This document shows positions 1 to 5,729 of a stretch of 19,485 nt of DNA, piece by piece; position 1 is the stretch's first letter; each line of letters opens with the position of its first letter. The notes beneath the pieces are model-generated. The model made no database searches and was not told the DNA's origin. It saw only the letters and a program-made list of their open reading frames with translations. Both the position numbers and the translations under genes were made by a program. The stretch is from Bacillota bacterium (lineage in GTDB: Bacteria > Bacillota > Clostridia > Peptostreptococcales > Anaerovoracaceae). The DNA lies in contig JAEEGU010000127.1 of assembly GCA_016280485.1 (NCBI GenBank), positions 1-19,485 of the forward strand, in the 5' to 3' direction.

Positions 1-169
1 AAATTATTTGTGTTAAAGAAATTGTACGTGAACTAAGTTAGTTCTTACCAATCATGATTGATTGTGTGTGTACATAGTCTTTTCTTAGACTAAATTTCTA
101 CACTATGAAGTTGTCAATGTTCATGAGCCTTTCGGCTCGCGTACACAACATACATTATGTCGTGAACAG
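1..169 (-). promoter_or_regulatory. Probable rRNA operon leader (transcribed leftward)
   Basis: No gene is visible in the first 386 bases. Downstream of the P2 promoter, the minus strand carries a structured leader. It has a GAGCC/GGCTC hairpin at 125-138 with a GAAA loop on the minus strand, a TAGTCT/AGACTA hairpin at 75-92, and perfect inverted repeats at 49-60 and 30-44. A possible 7-bp long-range helix joins 67-73 to 141-147. The minus-strand text GAACATTGACAACTTCATAG (101-120) resembles the conserved (C)TTTGAAAACT-type box found in Firmicute rRNA leaders and 16S-23S spacers. I infer that a 16S gene begins just left of base 1. It could instead lead another highly expressed stable RNA. Confidence 0.5.
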
Positions 170-174
170 TTAAT

Positions 175-203
175 ATCATACTATCTGAAGGAGCATTTGT
201 CAA
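175..203 (-). promoter_or_regulatory. Strong sigma-A promoter (P2) of the presumed rRNA operon
   Basis: The minus strand reads TTGACA (198-203), a 17-base spacer, then TATGAT (175-180): a perfect -35 and a 5/6 -10. The 35 bases upstream are very A/T rich with phased A and T tracts, like an UP element, and include a 14-base inverted repeat at 215-228. Transcription should start near 168-170 and run off the left edge. The two tandem consensus promoters fit an rRNA operon. Confidence 0.7.
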
Positions 204-285
204 CATCTTTTTTGAGGTTTTTAAACCTTTTTAAAAGATTTAAATCTATTGATTTTCAGCCGCTCTTAAAACAGACAGCTTTCAT

Positions 286-314
286 ATAATAACAAAGGTG
301 TCGACCAAAGTCAA
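286..314 (-). promoter_or_regulatory. Upstream tandem promoter (P1) of the presumed rRNA operon
   Basis: The minus strand reads TTGACT (309-314), 17 bases, TATTAT (286-291), both 5/6 matches to consensus. It lies 111 bp upstream of P2 and points the same way. Its -35 falls inside the hairpin that may terminate the MFS gene, so one of the two readings of that sequence may be secondary. Confidence 0.5.
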
Positions 315-325
315 CACCTTTTTTG
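294..325. terminator. Hairpin downstream of the MFS gene, possible bidirectional terminator
   Basis: The two arms are 297-305 and 310-318 with one mismatch and a 4-base loop. The plus strand is followed by a run of six T. The minus strand, which would serve the MFS gene ending at 387, is followed only by TTTGTTATT. It is therefore a better terminator for rightward than for leftward transcription. The P1 -35 element overlaps it. Confidence 0.4.
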
Positions 326-386
326 ATATTTTTATATTAATCATAAAAAATCAGACAATTCAGCTCTTTCACTCGCACGAAAATCC

Positions 387-1679
387 TCATTTTTCAACCT
401 TTCTGTGCAAGCCGAAGGCCACATACAGTACCGCAGCGATGGCATTCATTACTCCGAAGAGCAGATATACCCCGGCTCCGCCTGCCAAATCCAGCATCAC
501 GCCGCCGATTAGCTGGCAGATGATTCCCGAAATCGAAGAGCTAACCACATAGTAAGCGGATATCGCAAGCCCGAGGCTGCCCCTGTCCGCAACCTTCGCC
601 ACATACTTGATAATCTCCACGAGTATAATGCCGTTTACCATGCCCTGCAAAAAGAAGAACGCGGTGAGCAGGAACGTCGAAGGTACGGTCGCATACCAGA
701 GAAATCGGACTGCCGATATAATAATAGAAAAAAGAATCATTCTTTCGAGGGTGAACCTCTGCGAAAGCCTGCCCGCAATCAGCATGAACGGTGCTTCGCT
801 GCCGACCATCAGCAGCATCGCAAAACCCACGCCCGCGAGGTCTCCGCCCGCATCCTCGTAGAGGAAGCTGAAGTAGGTATTGTTCGCCACATTCGTGCCG
901 CCCACAAATATCGCCACAATCAGGATCTTCAGGTAAGTCCTGTTCTTGAGAAGATCCGCATACCCCACCTTCGCAGCCTTCTCGGCAGCGCTGTCTTTAC
1001 TGCTGCCGGCTCCGCCTTTTGGCAATGCCTTGGCTCCGGCAGTGCTTGCCTCTGCCTCTTCTTCGCTTACCTCGCCTGCGGCCACATCGTAAGCCTCGAG
1101 AGTCTTGTCGGCGCGCCTTCTGCTTACACGGAAAGGCAGGTCTCCGCGAATGCGGCCGATGGAGGCGATTGTAACCATGGAGAGGGCAAAGCCCAGCGTG
1201 GCGATGAGGAAGATCACCTGCGTGCCGAACGTATTTGAAAGCCGACCCGCAGCGAAAACCGAAACAGAGTAGCCTATCGCGCCCCACATGCGTATGGCGT
1301 TAAAGCGCTCGCCGTCCTCCATTACCATCGCATCCGAAAGAGCGTTAACAGGCTGCTGGAAAAAGTAAAGTCCCGCATAGGCCACGAGGAACAAGAGGTA
1401 CAGCTTTATTGCCGGCAAAATCATGCATATCACTGCAGTTGCAGTAAAGAGCAGCATAACTACTCCGCTCTTGCTCTTTGCTCGGCTGTATATGCCGCCC
1501 CAGAAGGCTGTTGCAAAAATCGCAGCAAATGTGCCCGCGCCCGTAATCGTTCCGATTTGCGTACCGGAAAAGCCTATGTCATCGAGGTACTGGCCTATCA
1601 GAGGATAGACTCCGCCCATTGCGGCATAGGTGAGCGTGTAAAGCGCTATGTAATTCCAAAAAGACGATTTTCTTTTCAT
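387..1679 (-). CDS. MFS transporter
   Basis: A 430-residue membrane protein of the major facilitator superfamily, probably in the MFS_1-like/PPP (3-phenylpropionate permease-like) group. The substrate cannot be told from sequence. About twelve hydrophobic segments lie in two halves. They are separated by a charged, Ala/Glu/Lys-rich cytoplasmic loop of roughly 70 residues (about 180-250) that looks disordered and is longer than usual. The reading frame stays open to 1907, but the extra residues are not protein-like and lie over the folT promoter and riboswitch, so I start at MKRKSSF (1679). No SD is properly spaced; the promoter at 1689-1717 would give a nearly leaderless mRNA. The gene is divergent from the folate transporter gene, so a role in pterin or vitamin movement is possible but unproven. 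Confidence 0.8.
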   Translation of the reverse strand: MKRKSSFWNYIALYTLTYAAMGGVYPLIGQYLDDIGFSGTQIGTITGAGTFAAIFATAFWGGIYSRAKSKSGVVMLLFTATAVICMILPAIKLYLLFLVAYAGLYFFQQPVNALSDAMVMEDGERFNAIRMWGAIGYSVSVFAAGRLSNTFGTQVIFLIATLGFALSMVTIASIGRIRGDLPFRVSRRRADKTLEAYDVAAGEVSEEEAEASTAGAKALPKGGAGSSKDSAAEKAAKVGYADLLKNRTYLKILIVAIFVGGTNVANNTYFSFLYEDAGGDLAGVGFAMLLMVGSEAPFMLIAGRLSQRFTLERMILFSIIISAVRFLWYATVPSTFLLTAFFFLQGMVNGIILVEIIKYVAKVADRGSLGLAISAYYVVSSSISGIICQLIGGVMLDLAGGAGVYLLFGVMNAIAAVLYVAFGLHRKVEK

Positions 1680-1688
1680 AACATAATG

Positions 1689-1717
1689 ACTATAGCATTT
1701 TTCCTTTTTGCGTTCAA
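1689..1717 (-). promoter_or_regulatory. Extended -10 promoter for the MFS gene (leaderless transcript)
   Basis: The minus strand shows TTGAAC (1712-1717), 17 bases, TATAGT (1689-1694), with TGC directly before the -10 (extended -10). A start 7 bases downstream falls near 1682-1684, only 3-5 bases before the ATG at 1679. This explains why no correctly placed SD is present. Confidence 0.55.
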
Positions 1718-1824
1718 TAGTGAGTTTATGAAATCTGCGCCTGCCGCATTTTCGTATTGTGAAACGCTTTTTCGCATTTTGAAATAATTTTACTGTTTTA
1801 ACCTGTATTTTTGTCCTATATCTA

Positions 1825-1853
1825 TTGCGCCGCAGAAAGTGCGGTGCTAAAAT
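1825..1853 (+). promoter_or_regulatory. Candidate folT promoter with a palindrome in its spacer
   Basis: TTGCGC (1825-1830), a 17-base spacer, then TAAAAT (1848-1853). The -35 is weak (3/6) and the -10 good (5/6). Predicted start is near 1860, just ahead of the riboswitch. An 8-bp inverted repeat (1827-1834 with 1840-1847, 5-base loop, one G-T pair) fills the spacer and could be an operator. Confidence 0.4.
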
Positions 1854-1876
1854 TACATCATCATAAAAGAAAAACA

Positions 1877-1979
1877 TGTAGAGTAGACATTGTAAGTCAA
1901 GTGTCACGGGATGGGATGTCGCCCGTGAACGAAAAGCCGTTCATTAGGTTTGCTGTGCAATGTCGCGTCCGCTGCTACA
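1877..1979 (+). ncRNA. Tetrahydrofolate (THF) riboswitch aptamer
   Basis: The sequence has the layout of the THF riboswitch class. P1 is TGTAG (1877-1881) with CTACA (1975-1979). P2 is GACATTG (1886-1892) with CAATGTC (1958-1964), 7 perfect pairs. P3 is TCACGGG (1904-1910) with CCCGTGA (1922-1928), with the conserved loop text GGGATGTCG. The hallmark segments GAGTAGA, AAGTGT and GTCCGCTG are in order. The loop GGATGT (1914-1919) can form the known pseudoknot with GCGTCC (1965-1970), using two G-U pairs. The riboswitch senses reduced folates and normally lowers expression when they are abundant. It sits directly upstream of a folate uptake gene, which supports the call. Confidence 0.93.
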
Positions 1980-1987
1980 AACGACAT

Positions 1988-2007
1988 CCTCTTTTATATA
2001 AAGGAGG
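1988..2007 (+). promoter_or_regulatory. SD-sequestering hairpin (riboswitch expression platform)
   Basis: CCTCTTTT (1988-1995) pairs with AAAGGAGG (2000-2007) around a 4-base loop: 8 pairs, one G-U, swallowing the folT SD. The 5' arm overlaps CGACATCC (1982-1989), which is perfectly complementary to riboswitch loop 1914-1921. The two pairings exclude each other. That suggests translational control: pseudoknot formed, hairpin closed, gene off; loop paired with 1982-1989, SD free, gene on. Confidence 0.7.
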
Positions 2008-2015
2008 TTTTTTTA

Positions 2016-2537
2016 ATGAAAAATTCAAACACAGTGCGCCTGGTAACGATAGCGCTTATGATCGCTATGGAGATTATCCTCACCAGATTCCTTTCGATTA
2101 ACACCCCGATATTAAGGCTCGGCTTTGGATTCCTTCCTATCGCGGTTACGGGAATCCTCTACGGTCCGCTTTGGGCGGGCGGCGCATATGCCATAGGCGA
2201 TATCCTCGGTGCAAACCTGTTCCCTACGGGAGATTTCTTTCCGGGATTTACGCTTACGGCTTTCCTCTCGGGCCTGATTTTCGGTTTCTTCCTGCACGGC
2301 CACGAGGTTACGTGGAAGAGGAGCCTGCTCGCAAGCTGCACGGTTGTACTTCTTTGCGATCTGTTGCTCAACACGCTCTGGCTCAGCATCCTCTACGGGA
2401 ACGCATTTATAGTGCTCCTCCCGACACGAATCCTGAAGGTAGCTTTTGCTATCCCTGTTGAGACGGTGCTCATCAAGCTCACCTATGACCGCGTGCTCGC
2501 AAGAGGGCACTTCGTTCCCAGACTCCAGCGCCAGTAA
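2016..2537 (+). CDS. folT: Folate ECF transporter substrate-binding (S) component
   Basis: A 173-residue integral membrane protein that captures folate for an energy-coupling-factor transporter; the shared EcfA/EcfA'/EcfT module must be encoded elsewhere. It has five to six hydrophobic segments. The text RLGFGFLPIAVTGILYGP, FPGFTLTAFLSGLIFGFFLH and NTLWLSILYGNAFIVLLPTR is typical of the FolT family. The start at 2016 is set by a perfect AAGGAGGT at 2001-2008, 7 bases upstream. A longer frame exists but overlaps the riboswitch. It is a single-gene unit, controlled by the THF riboswitch and its SD hairpin, and ends 15 bases before a strong terminator. It is the only plus-strand gene here. Substrate assignment rests on the family resemblance plus the THF riboswitch. 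Confidence 0.93.
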   Translation: MKNSNTVRLVTIALMIAMEIILTRFLSINTPILRLGFGFLPIAVTGILYGPLWAGGAYAIGDILGANLFPTGDFFPGFTLTAFLSGLIFGFFLHGHEVTWKRSLLASCTVVLLCDLLLNTLWLSILYGNAFIVLLPTRILKVAFAIPVETVLIKLTYDRVLARGHFVPRLQRQ

Positions 2538-2552
2538 GGCTGATAAATAATG

Positions 2553-2580
2553 AAAACCCCCGGGATGACCCGGGGGTTTT
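2553..2580. terminator. Bidirectional terminator between folT and rqcP
   Basis: AAAACCCCCGGG (2553-2564), ATGA loop, then CCCGGGGGTTTT (2569-2580): a 12-bp perfect stem bounded by A and T tracts, so it works on both strands. It lies 15 bases after the folT stop and 1 base after the rqcP stop. Confidence 0.93.
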
Positions 2581-2581
2581 G

Positions 2582-2827
2582 CTATTCTTCTATGATTTCG
2601 TACATGCCTGCCGCATCTTCCTTTCGGCAGGATTCTGTAAGCGCTAGGACGCGCGCGGTGATTGAGCTGTTACCGAACTGAATGTGGATAACATCGCCCA
2701 CATTAACCTCGGTGCCCGCCTTTGCCACCTTTCCGTTTATCGACACTCTCTCCGTGTCGCACGCTTCCTTTGCAATCGTGCGGCGCTTAATAAGCCGCGA
2801 GTTCTTTAAAAATTTGTCGATCCGCAT
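2582..2827 (-). CDS. rqcP: S4-domain RNA-binding protein, ribosome quality control factor RqcP (YabO)
   Basis: An 81-residue protein made almost entirely of an S4 RNA-binding domain: MRIDKFLKNSRLIKRRTIAK, then VSINGKVAKAGTEVNVGDVI. In Bacillus the homologue RqcP works with RqcH on stalled 50S subunits during alanine tailing of nascent chains. Assignment rests on size, domain and position next to mazG and hup, as in Bacillus and clostridia. I start at 2827 because GAGGTG lies 6 bases upstream; an ATG at 2842 would add five residues but has no SD. That SD lies at the edge of a palindromic repeat. The usual downstream neighbours yabP, yabQ and divIC are missing, and the convergent terminator follows at once. 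Confidence 0.88.
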   Translation of the reverse strand: MRIDKFLKNSRLIKRRTIAKEACDTERVSINGKVAKAGTEVNVGDVIHIQFGNSSITARVLALTESCRKEDAAGMYEIIEE

Positions 2828-2833
2828 AATTTT

Positions 2834-2904
2834 ACACCTCATCCGTCGCCTTCGGCGACACCTTCCCCTCGAGGGGAAGGCTTAAATTTTGTGGCGCCGC
2901 CACA
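2834..2904. repeat. Triple-palindrome intergenic repeat element
   Basis: Three consecutive palindromes in about 70 bases: GTCGCC-TTC-GGCGAC (2845-2859), a perfect 20-base palindrome (2861-2880), and TGTGGCG-C-CGCCACA (2890-2904). The text around CTCATCCGTC and CCTTCCCCTC resembles short palindromic repeats I recall from many gut Firmicute genomes. It fills most of the hup-rqcP gap. Its left edge provides the minus-strand GAGGTG used as the rqcP SD. Only one copy is in this window. Confidence 0.65.
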
Positions 2905-2926
2905 GGACATTTTAACAAGCCGTACA

Positions 2927-2957
2927 TGAAAAAAGCGGTCCCGTAGGGGATCGCTTT
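2927..2957 (-). terminator. Terminator of hup
   Basis: On the minus strand, AAAGCGATCCC pairs with GGGACCGCTTT around a CTAC loop (arms 2947-2957 and 2932-2942, one mismatch). A T-rich run with six T (2929-2934) follows. It starts about 19 bases after the hup stop. Confidence 0.85.
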
Positions 2958-2975
2958 ATTCATGCATTAAGTGGA

Positions 2976-3254
2976 TTACTTGTTTACAGAATCCTTAAGA
3001 GCCTTACCAGCCTTGAATACAGGAGCCTTTGATGCAGGAATCTTGATGATTTCGCCAGGCTTACGAGGGTTGCGGCCCTGACGAGCCTTTCTTGTTCTAG
3101 TCTCGAAAGTACCAAAGCCGATGAGCTGTACCTTGTCACCCTTTACGAGTGCCTTTTCTACGGATGCAACGAATGCGTTTACAGCAGCCTCAGCGTCCTT
3201 CTTTGTGAATCCTGTCTTTTCTGCAACTGCAGCAACTAATTCAGCCTTATTCAT
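2976..3254 (-). CDS. hup: DNA-binding protein HU
   Basis: A 92-residue histone-like HU protein that bends and compacts DNA as a dimer. The family core is plain: MNKAELVAAVAEKTGFTKKD, the dimer helices with VEKALVKGDKVQLIGFGTFE, and the DNA-binding arm with GRNPRKPGEIIKIPASKAPV. Length is full. A strong AAGGAGGA SD precedes the ATG. A possible promoter lies across the mazG stop (3276-3305), and a terminator follows, so hup can be expressed as a single abundant message as well as from the mazG transcript. The mazG-hup-rqcP order is common in clostridia. Confidence 0.97.
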   Translation of the reverse strand: MNKAELVAAVAEKTGFTKKDAEAAVNAFVASVEKALVKGDKVQLIGFGTFETRTRKARQGRNPRKPGEIIKIPASKAPVFKAGKALKDSVNK

Positions 3255-3275
3255 GAATAAATCCTCCTTAAAAAT

Positions 3276-3305
3276 AATAGACTAAAATGATTTATGAAAA
3301 ATCAA
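3276..3305 (-). promoter_or_regulatory. Candidate hup promoter
   Basis: Minus strand TTGATT (3300-3305), 18 bases, TCTATT (3276-3281). Both hexamers match 4/6. The abundance expected of HU makes a local promoter likely, but this match is weak. Confidence 0.3.
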
Positions 3306-4109
3306 CTTCGCTTCTTCCCACAACGCGTCCATCTCTTTAAGGGTCATATCCTCGAGCCGCCGGCCACTTTCAATAGCCTTTTCCTCGATATAACCGAATC
3401 TGCGGGTGAACTTGTCGCTCGTCCGTGTCAATGCGTATTCCGGATCCACATCAAGGAATCTGGCTGCATTTACCACTGAAAAGAGTAAATCTCCAAGCTC
3501 TTCGGATATTGCCTCCCTGTCGGATGATTTGCATGCGCTAAGGAGCTCCGTTGTTTCTTCTTTAATTTTATCGAAGGCACCGCCTACATCATCCCAGTCA
3601 AACCCGACATCAGCCGCGCGCTTTTGCACTTTGTACGCACGTGTTAAAGCCGGCAATGCCCTGGGTACGGACAGCAGTCTCTGATGCTGTGAGACTTGCG
3701 CCTTTTCTTCACGCTTTATATTTTCCCATTTTTCCAACACTTTGTCAACGGTTTTTGCACTTTCTTGCGAAAAAATATGGGGATGACGCCTAATCATTTT
3801 CTCACATTCCTCGTTTATTACCTCAGTCATGGCAAAATTGTCAGATTCTGCCGCAAGTGAAGTGTGAAAAACGACCTGCAACATCACATCTCCGAGCTCT
3901 TCGCGCAGGTTGTCCATGTCCTCATTGTCGATGGCATCCGCCACCTCATATGCCTCTTCAAGCATACATCCGCGAATCGATTTGTGATCCTGTTCCTTGT
4001 CCCACGGACACTCCTTTCGCAAAAGCTCTATAAGATCAATCAGCCTGCGAAAAGCCTCCTCGGGCGTCTTTGCTTCTTTTCTGAGCTCAGGATATTTTAC
4101 TTCACACAT
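3282..4109 (-). CDS. mazG: Nucleoside triphosphate pyrophosphohydrolase MazG
   Basis: A 275-residue all-alpha NTP pyrophosphohydrolase that hydrolyses (d)NTPs to NMP and pyrophosphate, clearing non-canonical nucleotides. Two MazG domains are visible. The N-terminal one has ligands in LEEAYEVADA (about 50-59) and LREELGDVML (68-77). The C-terminal one has KEETTELLSA and SEELGDLLFS. It lacks the N-terminal methyltransferase domain that Bacillus YabN carries. I prefer ATG 4109, with AGGTGA 6 bases upstream; a GTG at 4118 is possible and would abut the spoVB stop. The SD overlaps the spoVB stop codon, pointing to translational coupling. Confidence 0.93.
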   Translation of the reverse strand: MCEVKYPELRKEAKTPEEAFRRLIDLIELLRKECPWDKEQDHKSIRGCMLEEAYEVADAIDNEDMDNLREELGDVMLQVVFHTSLAAESDNFAMTEVINEECEKMIRRHPHIFSQESAKTVDKVLEKWENIKREEKAQVSQHQRLLSVPRALPALTRAYKVQKRAADVGFDWDDVGGAFDKIKEETTELLSACKSSDREAISEELGDLLFSVVNAARFLDVDPEYALTRTSDKFTRRFGYIEEKAIESGRRLEDMTLKEMDALWEEAKLIFHKSF

Positions 4110-4118
4110 AGTTTTCAC

Positions 4119-5723
4119 CTATTTCACAAACTTATCTACAATTTTCACCAGCTTCTTGCCCTTTGGCAGTAACAGCACTTCATCGCGTGTAATAGTCTTT
4201 GTCACAAACAGCATAACACCGTAAACAACTGCCGCAAGCGCCACAGCGCACATTGTCGAAAGAGCATTGCCCATAAACAGGAAGCAGAGCTTGTAGGTTC
4301 CGATTGCAACTGCGGACATCACAAGACCGTTCACAAGCGGCTTTATGTATGTCAGGCCTATGTCAAATTTCGCGCCGGTATATTTCTGAACAGCCAGAAG
4401 GTCAAGCGTCGCCGCGATGATGTAAGCCACCACCGTGCCTATTGCTGCGCCCTTCGCGTTGATTGCATGTATGCCGGTAAGCCAGTATGTCACGGCAATC
4501 TTCGCACATGCTCCGATGGCGAGGTTCCTTACCGGAATCATCTGCTTGCCGATGCCCTGAAGCACACCGGTCAGCGTCTGAATCGTCGAGAGGAAGATGA
4601 CACCGAAGGCCATGATAAAGAGGCACGGAGCCGCACCGATCGCCGCTTCTCTTCTGAGCGGATAGAGCAGAATCATAATCGGCTCCGAAAGGCTCATCAG
4701 TCCGAGTGCACAAGGGATGCCGACGATTACGGCAATGCGAAGTCCCACCTGCACGTCCTTTCTGAGGGAGTTCATGTCTCCAAGCTTAAAGGATGCGGCT
4801 ATCGCAGGCACGATGCTCATTGCTACCGCCTGCGTCAGCACCTGAGGGAAATTTATAAACGGCCCGGCAAAGCCTGTAAGCTGTCCGTAGAGGCTCTTCG
4901 CGTCCGCATAGGACCAGCCCGTGGCCTGCAGCCTGTTTACAACCATTCCCGTATCTATAAAGTTCATAATCGGCATAATCGCCGCGCCGATTGTAATAGG
5001 CACTGCGATTGCGAAAATTCTCCAGAGAATCTTGCTGCCCTTTTCGTGCTCGAGCCCGCGGGATTTGCTCTCCTCTATTTCGGCCTTCATGGCGCTGCGC
5101 CTACGGAAATAGATGATGCAGACCGCGAGAAGTCCGCCGATTGCGCCCGCTGCCGCGCCAAACGATGCACCTGCCGCCGCATATTCCGTGCCCTTCTTTA
5201 AGAGCACATAAGCAAGTGTAAGCCCCACGCCCACGCGGAAGAGCTGCTCCACCACCTGCGAGACCGCCGTCGGATTCATATTCTGCCTGCCCTGAAAGTA
5301 CCCACGAAAGGCTGCCATGGTCGGCACCAGCAAAAGTGCACAGGCAACGGATCTCATCGCGAATTTTGCGTCCGGAAGACCTATCGCATTAACGATGAGG
5401 CCGGCTCCGAAAAAGCATATCGCAAAAGATACTGCTCCTATCGAAAAGAGGAGCAGAAATGATATCTTAAATACTCTGTGTGCCTCGATATCGTTGCCAA
5501 CCGCTATCCTTTCGGATACCATTCTTGAGATGGCTATCGGGATGCCGCTTGTGGCAAGCGTCAGAAAGAGCACATATATAGGATATGCAGCCTGGTAATA
5601 GGCCATACCCTCATCACCTATCATATTGCCGAGCGGGATTCTGAAGAATGCGCCCAGCACCTTTATGATGATGCCGGCAACGGCGAGAACCGCCGCGCCG
5701 CGAACGAAAGATTTGTTTGCCAT
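4119..5723 (-). CDS. spoVB: SpoVB-like polysaccharide/lipid flippase (MATE/MVF family)
   Basis: A 534-residue membrane protein with about fourteen hydrophobic segments, in the oligosaccharidyl-lipid flippase superfamily (SpoVB/MurJ relatives). The N-terminus (SFVRGAAVLAVAGIIIKVLG, FFRIPLGNMIGDEGMAYYQ) is typical of SpoVB/YabM/YtgP proteins. In Bacillus, SpoVB is needed for spore cortex; related proteins move lipid-linked peptidoglycan precursors. Position between mfd and mazG supports spoVB. Since other sporulation genes of the cluster are missing, a vegetative envelope role is likely. Start ATG 5723 lies 6 bases after the deaminase stop; its SD (AAGGAAC) is inside the last codons of that gene. 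It ends against mazG. Confidence 0.88.
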   Translation of the reverse strand: MANKSFVRGAAVLAVAGIIIKVLGAFFRIPLGNMIGDEGMAYYQAAYPIYVLFLTLATSGIPIAISRMVSERIAVGNDIEAHRVFKISFLLLFSIGAVSFAICFFGAGLIVNAIGLPDAKFAMRSVACALLLVPTMAAFRGYFQGRQNMNPTAVSQVVEQLFRVGVGLTLAYVLLKKGTEYAAAGASFGAAAGAIGGLLAVCIIYFRRRSAMKAEIEESKSRGLEHEKGSKILWRIFAIAVPITIGAAIMPIMNFIDTGMVVNRLQATGWSYADAKSLYGQLTGFAGPFINFPQVLTQAVAMSIVPAIAASFKLGDMNSLRKDVQVGLRIAVIVGIPCALGLMSLSEPIMILLYPLRREAAIGAAPCLFIMAFGVIFLSTIQTLTGVLQGIGKQMIPVRNLAIGACAKIAVTYWLTGIHAINAKGAAIGTVVAYIIAATLDLLAVQKYTGAKFDIGLTYIKPLVNGLVMSAVAIGTYKLCFLFMGNALSTMCAVALAAVVYGVMLFVTKTITRDEVLLLPKGKKLVKIVDKFVK

Positions 5724-5729
5724 TAATAA

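Noticed and set aside
89..117. A third leftward promoter (TTGACA-N17-TTTAGT) in the leader
   Set aside because: The TTGACA is part of the text that resembles the rRNA leader box, and the -10 is poor (4/6). I treat it as leader.
1..300. tRNA or 5S rRNA gene in the AT-rich left end
   Set aside because: No cloverleaf, GTTCGA-type T-loop or CCA end is present on either strand; the palindromes fit a leader better.
1690..1698. Mini-ORF ATG CTA TAG with an upstream AAGGAA on the minus strand before the MFS gene
   Set aside because: It lies in the -10 element of the likely MFS promoter, so it would not be transcribed; SD spacing is also too short.
1680..1907. N-terminal extension of the MFS frame by 76 residues
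   Set aside because: The residues are not protein-like and the stretch overlaps the folT promoter and the riboswitch; the first transmembrane segment starts right after the ATG at 1679.
2845..2904. CRISPR or integron-like array
   Set aside because: There are three different palindromes, not repeated units with spacers, and no cas or integrase genes are nearby.
4467..5201. Long plus-strand open frame (244 codons) opposite spoVB
   Set aside because: It has low-complexity Arg/His-rich translation and no SD, and it is antisense to a clear membrane protein gene. It is a shadow of codon bias.
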